Shown piece after piece: positions 1 to 8,467 of a stretch of 64,000 bases of DNA. The first letter of the stretch is position 1. The number at the start of each line of letters is the position of its first letter. Origin of the DNA: an uncultured Bacilli bacterium (GTDB lineage: Bacteria > Bacillota_I > Bacilli_A > RF39 > UBA660). The stretch is taken from the NCBI GenBank assembly GCA_934096405.1, contig CAKOLW010000002.1, forward strand, positions 1 through 64,000. Reading direction: 5' to 3'. The notes beneath the pieces were generated by a model. That model saw nothing but the letters and a program-made list of their open reading frames with translations, made no database searches and was not told where the DNA came from. Position numbers and translations under genes: made by a program.

Positions 1-343
1 ACTAACAGTAGCAACAAAATAAGAAGGATTCCACATATGTCCACCATATAATTCTTTTTTTAATTCTGGATATAATTGAAATAATGGTCTTGCACTTGTA
101 CCTTTTAATCTTTTTACGATAGTAGGTATATAATGCTAAGGCTTACAACTAATTAATAAGTGAATATGGTCTAAATCTGTATTAATTTCTATTATTTTAA
201 AATCCATTTCTTGAAATAATGATATAATTATTTGAAAAAGTGAATCTTTTACACTATCAGTTATTATTTTTTTACGATATTTAGTACAAAATACTATATG
301 GTACTCTATACCATATATATCCTCTTCCTTTGGAAATAATCAT
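1..343 (-). pseudogene. IS200/IS605-family Y1 transposase (TnpA) remnant, cut by window edge
   Basis: Read on the minus strand, this stretch encodes the hallmarks of the small IS200/IS605 HUH transposase: an opening KGRGY segment, an EYHIVFCTKYR segment, the HUH-type motif DHIHLLISCKP, then a GGHMWNPSYFVATVS segment that normally carries the catalytic tyrosine. The gene is broken. The frame shifts just after KGRGYI near 315, and a TAG stop at 136-138 interrupts CKP/HYIP where Gln is usual. The C-terminus lies outside the window. It is probably an inactive insertion sequence copy. No tnpB is visible. Confidence 0.8.
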
Positions 344-408
344 ATTACCACCACAATAATCATACCATATGTAAACATAAAAATAAATACTTTTAGAAAT
401 AAAAAAGG

Positions 409-450
409 AAAAATCTAACTCACGAATTAATTCACGAGAGTGCGATTTTT
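409..450. terminator. Inverted repeat between two decayed genes
   Basis: The arms AAAAATC (409-415) and GATTTTT (444-450) pair, with an inner ACTC/GAGT stem. It could be a bidirectional terminator, or the subterminal hairpin of the adjacent IS200-like element. The two cannot be told apart here. Confidence 0.45.
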
Positions 451-462
451 AGTTCTTCAATA

Positions 463-1549
463 TTAATATTTATCTGGATTTAATAACCAATCAACTATAT
501 TTATTTTTCTTATACCATTATAATCAGTTTCTAAATCCATATCAAAAGTAATTAAATATTTTGGGTAATGATCTTTTGTCTTTTCCAAAGATTTTAATTC
601 TCTTTCTAAAACTTTAGAATCTCTAACTGATAATGCAACTTGATAATATTTTAACCCATCTCTATTTTCAGCTACAAAATCTATTTCTAAATCATCTACT
701 TTTCCAACATAAACTTTATATCCTCTTCTTAGTAATTAAAGATAAACTATATTTTCTAATATATGTCCCATATCACTATCTGCTTTTTTACTCAACAAAT
801 AACTTCTTAATCCTTGATCAACAACATAATATTTATAATATCTTGATAATAAGTTTTTACCTTTTACATCAAATCTTTCTGCTTATATATTAAGAAACTT
901 TCTATAAATGCAGATATATACTTTTCTTTGTATGATTACTTGTAGACATTCCTTTACTAGTTAATGTATCACTTATTTTTTTAGTTGATATTGGACTACC
1001 TATACTATCAAATATAAATTTTAATATATTTTCTAGTTATTATATCTTTATATACTATTGTACTAAATATGCCATCTAAATATTTGTCTAGATCATTTGG
1101 ATTATCATTTAAAATTGATATATTTCCAGGCATTCCACCATTTTTCATGTAATCTAAGAAGTAATCATAACGACTTTTATTAGGATTATTAAATGCACCT
1201 AAGTATTCTTTAAATGATAAAGGTAACATTTTAATTTCAATATATCTACCTGACAATAGTATTGCAAGTTCTCCTGATAATAAATAAGCGTTTGAACCAA
1301 TTATGTATACATCAACATTTTTCTTTATGTACAAACTATCTACTGCTTTTTGAAACATTGGAACATTTTGTACTTCATCTAAAAATACATAATATTTTTT
1401 TAGTATCTAACTTTTTGTTAACATAGTCATATAATTCTTTATAAGTTTCAAAGCTATATTCTACATCTTCTTATTCCTGTTACAACTTTTATTAAATCTT
1501 TATCCTTAAACCTTTTTAGTAAATTAAGATATTCTACTCTTTCTATCAT
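463..1549 (-). pseudogene. Decayed AAA-family ATPase with DUF4143-type C-terminus
   Basis: Conceptual translation in shifting frames gives an archaeal-type AAA_14/DUF4143 ATPase. It starts MIERVEYLNLLKRF, continues to VVTGIRR, has a Walker-B-like YVFLDEVQNVP, then GSNAYLLSGELA and GGMPG, and ends with a DUF4143 nuclease-like segment containing EIDFVAENRDG. The Walker A segment expected right after VVTGIRR has been deleted near 1470. Further frameshifts lie near 1020 and 930, and a TAA stop lies near 740. The longest intact piece is 1008-1358. The family is common in gut bacteria and its cellular role is unclear. This copy is dead. Confidence 0.8.
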
Positions 1550-1630
1550 TGTTCTCACCTTCAATACAATTATAAATCAATAAATCGTTAAAGTCAGGTT
1601 TTAAAAATATTTTTCCAAAACAATTATATG

Positions 1631-1659
1631 TTGTTAAGTATTGGAAGTGCTTCTATAAT
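1631..1659 (+). promoter_or_regulatory. Sigma-A promoter upstream of rnhC
   Basis: TTGTTA, 17 bp, then a perfect TATAAT at 1654-1659. It points to rnhC, whose start is 85 bp downstream. A second weaker -10 (TAAAAT) lies closer to the gene near 1723. Confidence 0.6.
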
Positions 1660-1744
1660 AAATTATGTTTCTTAATATGCTTAAAGAAATAAAATAAATG
1701 GAAAAATATATACTTTTATGATAAAATCTTTTTAGGTGACGGAA

Positions 1745-2662
1745 ATGACTATAGTTTTTAAAGTAAGTGATAATATTAAAGAAAAGATGATAGAGTATTA
1801 TCAAGATAAAAGAAAAGAAAAGACTCCACCTTATGCAATATTTCAGGCTGTTGAAGCAGATACAGTTATTACTTTATATGAAAGTGGTAAAGTTATGTTT
1901 CAAGGAATAAGTGCTGATATAGATGCTAATATGTGGAGAGATTTAGAAAAGCATTTAAATAATGTTGATGTTGATACTAGAAGTACTGAAGAAAAAAAGA
2001 AAGATAGTATTGATAAATCAATTTATTATTTTAGTGCTATTGGTAGTGATGAAGTTGGTACTGGAGATTATTTTTTTCCAATAGTAGTTACTGCCTGTTA
2101 TATGGATAAGAAAAACATTAAGTTTTTAGAAAGTTTAGGAGTACATGATTCTAAGAAATTAACGGATGAAAAGATTAAAAGGTGTGCTCCACTAATTATT
2201 AAAAAAATTCCTTATGAATCATTAGTTTTAAGTAATAAAGAATATAATGAATATCATGATAAAGGCTATAATATGAATAAAATTAAAGCTATTATGCATA
2301 ATAAAGTTTTATTTAAAATGAAAAATAAAGGTTTTAATTATGAAAAGATAATAGTTGATCAATTTGCTTTACCTGGAGTTTATTATAATTATTTAAGAGA
2401 AGCAACTAATAAAGTAACTGGTATTACATTTACCACAAAAGCTGAAGATAAAAATTTAAGTGTTGCTTGTGCTTCAATTATCAGTAGATATGTTTTCTTG
2501 AGTGAAAAGAAAAAACTTGAAGAAAAATTAGGAATTTCAATTCCTCTAGGTGCTGGTGTTAAAGTTGATGAAATTGGTAAAGAAATTGTTAAGAAGTTTG
2601 GTAATAATATTTTAAATGATATTTCTAAAATAAGTTTTAAAAATACTTATAGAATTTTATAA
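1745..2662 (+). CDS. rnhC: Ribonuclease HIII
   Basis: Cleaves the RNA strand of RNA/DNA hybrids in the cytoplasm, protecting the genome from R-loops and misincorporated ribonucleotides. The 305-residue product has an N-terminal TBP-like substrate-binding domain (about residues 1-80) followed by an RNase H-fold domain that begins with the family signature GSDEVGTGD (about residues 100-108). The HDSKKL and VDQF segments hold further active-site carboxylates. I chose ATG at 1745 because AGGTGA sits five bases upstream; a GTG three codons earlier lies inside that ribosome-binding site. The gene stands alone with its own promoter and ends at a strong hairpin. Confidence 0.93.
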   Translation: MTIVFKVSDNIKEKMIEYYQDKRKEKTPPYAIFQAVEADTVITLYESGKVMFQGISADIDANMWRDLEKHLNNVDVDTRSTEEKKKDSIDKSIYYFSAIGSDEVGTGDYFFPIVVTACYMDKKNIKFLESLGVHDSKKLTDEKIKRCAPLIIKKIPYESLVLSNKEYNEYHDKGYNMNKIKAIMHNKVLFKMKNKGFNYEKIIVDQFALPGVYYNYLREATNKVTGITFTTKAEDKNLSVACASIISRYVFLSEKKKLEEKLGISIPLGAGVKVDEIGKEIVKKFGNNILNDISKISFKNTYRIL

Positions 2663-2669
2663 TAATTAA

Positions 2670-2708
2670 AAAGTTCTAGATATTAATTATCTAGGACTAT
2701 TTTTTTAT
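2670..2708. terminator. Bidirectional terminator between rnhC and tcdA
   Basis: Arms AGTTCTAGATA and TATCTAGGACT form an 11-bp stem flanked by a T-run on the plus side and A-rich sequence on the other. It separates two convergent genes. Confidence 0.8.
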
Positions 2709-3373
2709 TTTAATACATCATTAATAATATAGTTAGTAATCAATATTCCAGCACATGCAGGTACATAACTATTGCTACCTAATAATTTTATATCTTTTGG
2801 TTTTTCAGTGCTTGAAATTACTTTAACTTTCCTTTGATTACTTTTATTTATTTTCTTTCTTAATAGTTTAGCTAAAGGATCATAGCTAGTTTTATCTAAT
2901 GTTGTAATAGATAATTTAGATGCATCCATTTTTTTAGCTGTACCCATTGAACTAATGATTTTAATTTTATTTTTAATAGAATAGTTAATTAATAATTCCT
3001 TAGTTTCTATTGAGTCACAAGCATCTACTATATAATCAAAATTTTTATTAGTAATTAGATTAAAGTTATCTTTGATAAGATATTCTGTTATTTTTGTAAT
3101 ATTAATATTTTTATTTATAGTTAATGCTCTTTCTAAAGCTATGTCAGTTTTATATTTTCCAATATTATTTATATTAGTTAGAATTTGTCTATTTAAATTT
3201 GTTTCATCTACTTTGTCATGATCAATTATGGTTATATTCTTAATACCACATCTTATTAAAGTTTCTAGAGCATAACCTCCTACCCCACCTAAACCTACTA
3301 TTAAAATATTTAAATTCTTTACCTTTTCTAAATTTTCTTTTCCTATTAAAATTTCTAATCTATTTAAATTCAT
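2705..3373 (-). CDS. tcdA: tRNA threonylcarbamoyladenosine dehydratase (ThiF/E1-like)
   Basis: Uses ATP to activate and cyclise t6A37 of tRNAs to ct6A. The nucleotide-binding loop GLGGVGG is at about residues 27-33 of a 222-residue protein, followed by IIDHDKVDETNLNRQ, the typical E1-superfamily acidic and arginine motif. The segment DACDSIETKELL and the C-terminal SYVPACAGILIT also match TcdA/YrvM. The protein is slightly shorter than most relatives. ATG at 3373 is preceded by GGGTGA, so upstream in-frame codons are unlikely to be used. A structured RNA ending in a terminator lies directly upstream. Confidence 0.88.
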   Translation of the reverse strand: MNLNRLEILIGKENLEKVKNLNILIVGLGGVGGYALETLIRCGIKNITIIDHDKVDETNLNRQILTNINNIGKYKTDIALERALTINKNINITKITEYLIKDNFNLITNKNFDYIVDACDSIETKELLINYSIKNKIKIISSMGTAKKMDASKLSITTLDKTSYDPLAKLLRKKINKSNQRKVKVISSTEKPKDIKLLGSNSYVPACAGILITNYIINDVLK

Positions 3374-3406
3374 ACTTTCACCCACAATAAAACCAAGCAA
3401 AGTGAA

Positions 3407-3545
3407 TAAATAAAACTCGCATCACGCGAGGTGGTAGTCCACATAATTAGTTTTAGGATCCTTCTCTGGAAGTTTTCAACACCACTAATTAATTAGGTCT
3501 CCAAATTACTTATTTGTCGGTTTATTTAAGACACCTCATCTTGGT
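3407..3545 (-). ncRNA. Structured RNA upstream of tcdA, possible 6S RNA
   Basis: No coding frame fits. A TATAAT -10 at 3552-3557 puts a start near 3545. The 5' part contains GAGGTG (3532-3537), which can pair with CACCTC near the 3' end to close a long irregular hairpin. TAATTAG pairs with CTAATTA inside it, and CTTC/GAAG makes a small loop. The RNA ends with the stem CTCGC/GCGAG (3416-3430) and a T-rich tail, a good intrinsic terminator. Size, overall shape and position beside tcdA (from memory, B. subtilis bsrA also lies next to the homologue yrvM) suggest 6S RNA. A tcdA leader attenuator is the alternative. Confidence 0.45.
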
Positions 3546-3643
3546 AATTTAATTATAACAAATTAAAATTATAAAGTCTATCATTAATCATTAAATTTAA
3601 TTATCAGATATAATAAATTGTCAATGATATGTATAATATTTTT

Positions 3644-4117
3644 TTATTTTAGTTTTAATATTTTATTATTAGAATACATTTCTATATTGTTACTTTCACA
3701 CCAAGTTCTATATTGACTATGTAAAGTTAATTCATTCCATTTGCCTGCGATATAAAGGTTGTAAAATCTATTTTTTAAAAATCTTTCGACATTATTTCTG
3801 TCAAAACCAAATGATTCTAAAGAGTAATGTAAACTTAAAAAATAGTCTCTATTAAATCTATATTCCATTTCATAAACACCAGCCATAGTTAAGTAGTATG
3901 TTGGCACTTTTTCATATTCTCTTTTTACAACATAACCTTTTAATTCCATTTTATCTATGGTATTTAATATTTCTGGATACTCTATACCTGTTATTTTTTT
4001 TAGTTCATATTTAGTACTAGATTTTTCTCTAAATAATGTACTTAATATTCTGTCTTCAGTACTTAATATCATTCCTTTAGTATTTTTAGGTAAATCTAAA
4101 TTACATTTTTCAATCAT
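3644..4117 (-). CDS. Unknown protein with winged-helix-like N-terminus
   Basis: I do not recognise a named family. Residues about 15-80 look like a winged helix: STEDRILSTLFREKSSTKYELKKITG, a putative recognition helix around PEILNTIDKMELKGYV, then a wing-like KREYEKVPTYYLT. The C-terminal half is rich in aromatic and basic residues without a clear motif. The start overlaps the 3' end of the upstream TtcA-like gene by eight bases, so the two are translationally coupled. A transcriptional regulator or tRNA-modification partner would fit, but this is inference. Confidence 0.6.
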   Translation of the reverse strand: MIEKCNLDLPKNTKGMILSTEDRILSTLFREKSSTKYELKKITGIEYPEILNTIDKMELKGYVVKREYEKVPTYYLTMAGVYEMEYRFNRDYFLSLHYSLESFGFDRNNVERFLKNRFYNLYIAGKWNELTLHSQYRTWCESNNIEMYSNNKILKLK

Positions 4118-4889
4118 TTTCTCTATCTCCTTTATAGCTAATAATAGTATTTAAGTTTACATTAAATGTAGAATTCATTATATTGATGTCTGCCTTATCA
4201 TAATATGTTTTTAAAGTATTTATTAGTCCCTTCATTTCTTTTCTCATACCAACGTTATTTTTAGTAACATCACAAGCACAATTTATAAATTCTAAATTAT
4301 TATATTTGCAGAAACTAATAATATCACTTTCTCTTACATAGTATAATGGTCTAATTAGTTTCATTCCATTAAAGTTTGTAGAATTTAAGACAGGCATCAT
4401 AGTTTTAAATTCACCATTAAATATCATGCTCATTAAAATAGTTTCTACTACATCATCAAAGTGATGTCCTAATGCTATTTTATTACATCCTAGTTCTTGT
4501 GCTTTATTGTATAATGTTCCTCTTCTTTTTCTAGCACATAAGTAACATGGACTAGGAGTATTTTTTACTTGATCAAATATATCATAATCAAAATATTTAA
4601 TATCTAAATTTAGTTTCTTTGCATTTAATTTTATTAAATCTAAGTGTTCTTTATGATAACCTGGATTCATTAATATAAATTCTAAATCAAAGTGTATTTT
4701 GCCATGTCTTTTTAGTTCTTCTAAACATTTAGCAAGTAAAAATGAATCTTTGCCACCACTTATGCATACAGCAATTTTGTCATTTTCTTCAATTAAATTA
4801 AATTCATTTATTGCTTTTACAAATGGTCTAAATATTTCTTTTCTAAATCTTTTTATTATACTTCTTTCTATTTCTTTAGTTTCTTCCAT
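4110..4889 (-). CDS. ttcA: TtcA-family tRNA thiolation enzyme (PP-loop ATPase)
   Basis: The N-type ATP pyrophosphatase P-loop SGGKDS is at residues 44-49. The pair C115-x-x-C118 (PCYLCARKRRG) and a third cysteine in NCACDV (about residue 210) are arranged as in TtcA, where three cysteines hold an iron-sulfur cluster. LGHHFDDVVET is the family's second conserved block. The expected reaction is ATP-dependent thiolation of a tRNA base, C32 in E. coli. The exact tRNA position is not proven here because several Firmicutes TtcA-like proteins have other targets. Start ATG at 4889 follows an AAGGTG-type ribosome-binding site. Confidence 0.8.
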   Translation of the reverse strand: MEETKEIERSIIKRFRKEIFRPFVKAINEFNLIEENDKIAVCISGGKDSFLLAKCLEELKRHGKIHFDLEFILMNPGYHKEHLDLIKLNAKKLNLDIKYFDYDIFDQVKNTPSPCYLCARKRRGTLYNKAQELGCNKIALGHHFDDVVETILMSMIFNGEFKTMMPVLNSTNFNGMKLIRPLYYVRESDIISFCKYNNLEFINCACDVTKNNVGMRKEMKGLINTLKTYYDKADINIMNSTFNVNLNTIISYKGDREND

Positions 4890-4897
4890 ACAACACC

Positions 4898-6400
4898 TTA
4901 TTTCTTTTTTATTAATTTGAAATCATTATTATCTTTTAATATATTTTCTCCTAAAATAATTTCACTTATGGTTTCAGTTCCTACACTTAATACATTAAAG
5001 AATACATTTTCAAACATTTCATCAGCCACTAAATTAAGAACTCTAGCACCCTTTTGATATGTTTCAGCTTTGCTAGCTATTTCACTATATAAAGAGTCAT
5101 CTAATTTTATATTAATTCCTAACTTTTTAAATGATTCTATATATTTTTTTAGAGCACTTAAGTCACTCGTTTTTAATATTTTAACTAAGTCCTCATGGTT
5201 TAAACTATTTAGTCTTGTTATTAAGCTAAGTCTGCCTATAAATTCACTTGGCATACCATATTTTTCTATTTTCTTTATATCAATGTCGTTATCTGTATTA
5301 ATTTTAGAGTTAAATCCTATGTTTCTAGTGTCTTTAACTTCATTATATAAGTCGCTAAATGCACCACCCATGATTACTATTAATTTAGAAGTATCAAATG
5401 ATATTATACTATTTTTGTCGACCGTTATGTCGTATTTTCCACCTTCAATTATAGTAAGTAAGCTTTTAAGTACATCAGCTTTATTAAAGCTTTTATCTGT
5501 GCCATTATCTACTTTTTTATCTATTTCATCTAAAAATAATATAGAATTTTCTGCTAGTTCTTTGTTTGAATAAGCATTGTAATATAAATCCACTAGTATG
5601 TCATCAACACTTTTACCAATATAGCCTGTTTCAGTAAATCTAGTCATATCTTCTCTAACTACTGGAATATTTAATATTTCACCAATAGATTTTACAATAG
5701 CTGTTTTACCTACTCCAGTTGGTCCATACATAAGTATATTACTTTTAAATTTATCTCTTCCGAATATTAAACTTCTATAAATTGATGTAATTATCTTTTT
5801 AACAGATTCATCTTGACTAATTATTCTTAATTTCATTTTATCAATAGCGTCATTTATACTAGGAAATGATTTATTTTCTTCTATTGTTTCTTCTTGTTTT
5901 TGTTTTGAAATTTTACTATTATATTCTTCACTATATAAGGTATTGTAATAAGTGTCAGATGATATTTCTCCATTTATTAAAGAGTTATTTAATGCATTTA
6001 CTTCTTCTGTTAATAAAAGAGGTGCTTCTTTTTTAAATTTTTCCTCAAAAGTTTCTTTAGTACAACATCTAAGTTGTAATCCTTCATTAGAAAAATAATA
6101 GATATACTTTTCTATTTCAAACCATGTTTTTAATACAGCATCGTTCGTATTCAGTGTTTTTTGAGCTTTTAAAACCTGTTTTATAGGTAATACTAAGCCA
6201 AAACCTTCAGGTAATTTATCATGATAAGCAGTTTCCAAATTAATAAAACTTTGTGATGAACATTTCTCAACAAATAGTGTTCTTTTTTCATCAGTATAAC
6301 CTATTAAAGGTCTAGTTGCTATATAAATTGGAAAACCTAAATCATCATAATATACTTCTTCCAATAAAAAAGCTAATGACAATTCTTTATCTATTTTCAT
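4898..6400 (-). CDS. ClpX-like AAA+ unfoldase with atypical N-terminal domain
   Basis: A 500-residue AAA+ protein with Walker A GPTGVGKT (226-233), Walker B LFLDEID (288-294), the arginine-finger block PSEFIGRL (384-391) and sensor-2 GAR (451-453), ordered as in ClpX. It keeps an IGF tripeptide (361-363) where ClpX carries its ClpP-docking loop. The canonical N-terminal four-cysteine zinc domain is absent and replaced by about 175 residues with no zinc ligands that I recognise. It probably unfolds substrates for ClpP, but substrate choice should differ from true ClpX. ATG 6400 is preferred over the TTG two codons earlier; both follow GGGGAG. It sits between hisS and the ttcA-like gene. Confidence 0.78.
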   Translation of the reverse strand: MKIDKELSLAFLLEEVYYDDLGFPIYIATRPLIGYTDEKRTLFVEKCSSQSFINLETAYHDKLPEGFGLVLPIKQVLKAQKTLNTNDAVLKTWFEIEKYIYYFSNEGLQLRCCTKETFEEKFKKEAPLLLTEEVNALNNSLINGEISSDTYYNTLYSEEYNSKISKQKQEETIEENKSFPSINDAIDKMKLRIISQDESVKKIITSIYRSLIFGRDKFKSNILMYGPTGVGKTAIVKSIGEILNIPVVREDMTRFTETGYIGKSVDDILVDLYYNAYSNKELAENSILFLDEIDKKVDNGTDKSFNKADVLKSLLTIIEGGKYDITVDKNSIISFDTSKLIVIMGGAFSDLYNEVKDTRNIGFNSKINTDNDIDIKKIEKYGMPSEFIGRLSLITRLNSLNHEDLVKILKTSDLSALKKYIESFKKLGINIKLDDSLYSEIASKAETYQKGARVLNLVADEMFENVFFNVLSVGTETISEIILGENILKDNNDFKLIKKK

Positions 6401-6419
6401 AACCAAAACTCCCCTTTAA

Positions 6420-7670
6420 TTAAAAATTCATATCTAAGTATTCCATTAATTCATTAGATTTAACTTGAATACTTTCTTTTGTAGTATTATCTTTTACTGT
6501 TATATAGTTACCCTTTACTTCATCTTCACCAATTATTAAAACATAACTTGGATTATATTTATCAACTAGTTTCCACATACCTTTCATACTCTTACCAGTG
6601 TAATCTATTTCACAAGAGTAACCACTACTTCTTAAGTCATCTAATACTTGATAAGCATATCCACTATCCTCTAAATTCATTATAAATATATCTAGTTTTT
6701 CCTGAGGGATGTACGTTTCAAGTTCATTCATAATAGTCATTATTCTTTCTATTCCAGCAGCAAAACCAATACCAGGTGTATTAGGTCCACCTAAAGTTTT
6801 AACTAAATTATCATATCTACCACCCGCGCAAATAGTATTTGCTTTACCTAAAAAGTCTAAATCACTTTTAATTTCAAAAACCGTATGTGTGTAATAATCA
6901 AGTCCTCTTACTAATGTAGAATCTTCTACATAAGGAATATCTAATAAATTTAAAGAAGATTTAACAGCTTCATAATAAGATTTACTCTCTTCATTTAAAT
7001 AATCTACTGTCTTTGGAGCATTCTTAATATATTCTCTTTCACTATCATATTTGCAATCTAATATTCTTAATGGATTTTTATTTAATCTTTCTTTACATAT
7101 CTCACATAAATTATCTTTATCTTTTTCTAAATATTCTTTGATAACTTTATTATAATTATTTCTTGATTCATTATCTCCAAGAGTATTCAATACTACATGT
7201 AAATTTTCTATACCTAATCCACTTAGATACTTATAAGCTAAACTTATTACTTCAGCATCCATATTAGGATTCTTAACCCCGAATACTTCTACTCCCATTT
7301 GTGTAAATTCTCTAAGTCTTCCACTTTGTGGTCTTTCATATCTAAAAGCACTTCCATAATAATATAATTTTTTTACTTCATCTGTATACATTTTATTTTC
7401 AATATAACTTCTTACAACACCAGCAGTAAATTCTGGTCTTAAAGTCATTTTTCTATCGCCTTTATCTATAAAATCATATGTTTCTTTATTTACAACATCA
7501 GTAGTTTCCCCTACACCTCTATAAAATAAATCAGTACTTTCAAAAGTTGGTGTTTTAATAAAATCATAATTATACGCATGCATAAAATTCATAGTATAAT
7601 TATATAAATAGTTATACATGTATCCGTCTTTATTAATATAATCTAATGTTCCCTTTGGCTTTTGTATCAT
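6420..7670 (-). CDS. hisS: Histidyl-tRNA synthetase
   Basis: Class II aminoacyl-tRNA synthetase charging tRNA-His. Visible blocks are the motif-2 segment SAFRYERPQSGRLREF followed by QMGVEVFG, the histidine-specific LVRGLDYYTHTVFEI, and the motif-3 segment PGIGFAAGIERI. A C-terminal anticodon-binding domain follows. The 416-residue length is normal. ATG at 7670 is preferred over an in-frame GTG three codons upstream that overlaps the GGAAGTGA ribosome-binding site. A clean promoter lies 22 bp upstream and no T-box leader is present, unlike glyQS in this window. Confidence 0.95.
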   Translation of the reverse strand: MIQKPKGTLDYINKDGYMYNYLYNYTMNFMHAYNYDFIKTPTFESTDLFYRGVGETTDVVNKETYDFIDKGDRKMTLRPEFTAGVVRSYIENKMYTDEVKKLYYYGSAFRYERPQSGRLREFTQMGVEVFGVKNPNMDAEVISLAYKYLSGLGIENLHVVLNTLGDNESRNNYNKVIKEYLEKDKDNLCEICKERLNKNPLRILDCKYDSEREYIKNAPKTVDYLNEESKSYYEAVKSSLNLLDIPYVEDSTLVRGLDYYTHTVFEIKSDLDFLGKANTICAGGRYDNLVKTLGGPNTPGIGFAAGIERIMTIMNELETYIPQEKLDIFIMNLEDSGYAYQVLDDLRSSGYSCEIDYTGKSMKGMWKLVDKYNPSYVLIIGEDEVKGNYITVKDNTTKESIQVKSNELMEYLDMNF

Positions 7671-7691
7671 AAAACTCACTTCCTATGTTTT

Positions 7692-7720
7692 ATTATACTG
7701 ATATTGTATAAAATACACAA
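7692..7720 (-). promoter_or_regulatory. Promoter of hisS
   Basis: On the minus strand TTGTGT, 17 bp, TATAAT. It leaves a very short 5' leader before hisS. Confidence 0.65.
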
Positions 7721-7752
7721 GTAAAATTTAATTTTAATAAGAGTTTTCTCTT

Positions 7753-7786
7753 AAATTAAAAATCTACTTCGTTTTTGAAATAGATT
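7753..7786 (-). terminator. Intrinsic terminator after the 7.8-kb membrane protein gene
   Basis: The minus strand reads AATCTA(TTTC) loop (GAAG)TAGATT followed by TTTAATTT. It ends the transcript just before the hisS promoter. Confidence 0.6.
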
Positions 7787-7792
7787 AATAAA

Positions 7793-8395
7793 TTATAAAG
7801 TCTTTTTTAAAGTGCTATAGTCAAAGTTTAATGCTTGTTCTCTTTTTATGTTTTCATCAATAGTTAGCATATCTTTATAACTATAATTATCTATAGTACT
7901 AAAATCAAATACTTCATCACTACTTTCTATAAGTTCTTGTTTCTTCTTACTTAAACCAGTAGCAATATTATTTTCTTTTATTTTTTTGTTTAATTTTACT
8001 CTGTTTTCTAAGAAATAGTTTAATTTTTTTAATTCATTTAATTTTTTAGCTCTTGAAAAATATTCAGCAATGAAGCTAATTGATCCCAGAGTAGATATTG
8101 TATTAATTAAGATTAGTTCCTCTTCTGAAAGACCTTTTATGCATGCGTTGCAAACTATAAGTAAAGCACTTAGCGAGATACCTAAACCTAAATATAAATA
8201 TTTTAAATTATCTTTTTTTTCTAATGCATACATTACTTGTTCTGCCATTTTTTCTTCAATAATTTCTATATTTTTTTCATTGTCTGGAACACATCTTACT
8301 TGTCCATTAGCATATGTAACATAAATTTGTCCATTATCTTTACTATATTTAGTTATAAATACATAACTATTATCTTTATTACTATAATCTAACAT
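7793..8395 (-). CDS. Unknown membrane protein with two hydrophobic segments
   Basis: No family recognised. The 200-residue product has a soluble N-terminal part (about 1-60), two adjacent hydrophobic segments around YLYLGLGISLSALLIV and LINTISTLGSISFIAEYF, then a basic, probably coiled-coil region rich in Lys and Leu. ATG at 8395 is chosen because GGAGG lies seven bases upstream; the longer reading from 8437 has no such site. It is divergent from spoVB with about 70 bp between them. Confidence 0.6.
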   Translation of the reverse strand: MLDYSNKDNSYVFITKYSKDNGQIYVTYANGQVRCVPDNEKNIEIIEEKMAEQVMYALEKKDNLKYLYLGLGISLSALLIVCNACIKGLSEEELILINTISTLGSISFIAEYFSRAKKLNELKKLNYFLENRVKLNKKIKENNIATGLSKKKQELIESSDEVFDFSTIDNYSYKDMLTIDENIKREQALNFDYSTLKKTL

Positions 8396-8467
8396 ATTAA
8401 TTCCTCCGTACGAAATATTATAATACAAATTTTTCATAAAGAAAAGAATTAAATCATAAATTTTATT

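Noticed and set aside
633..893. 86-codon plus-strand frame near the left edge
   Set aside because: Antisense to the decayed ATPase; no ribosome-binding site or family match.
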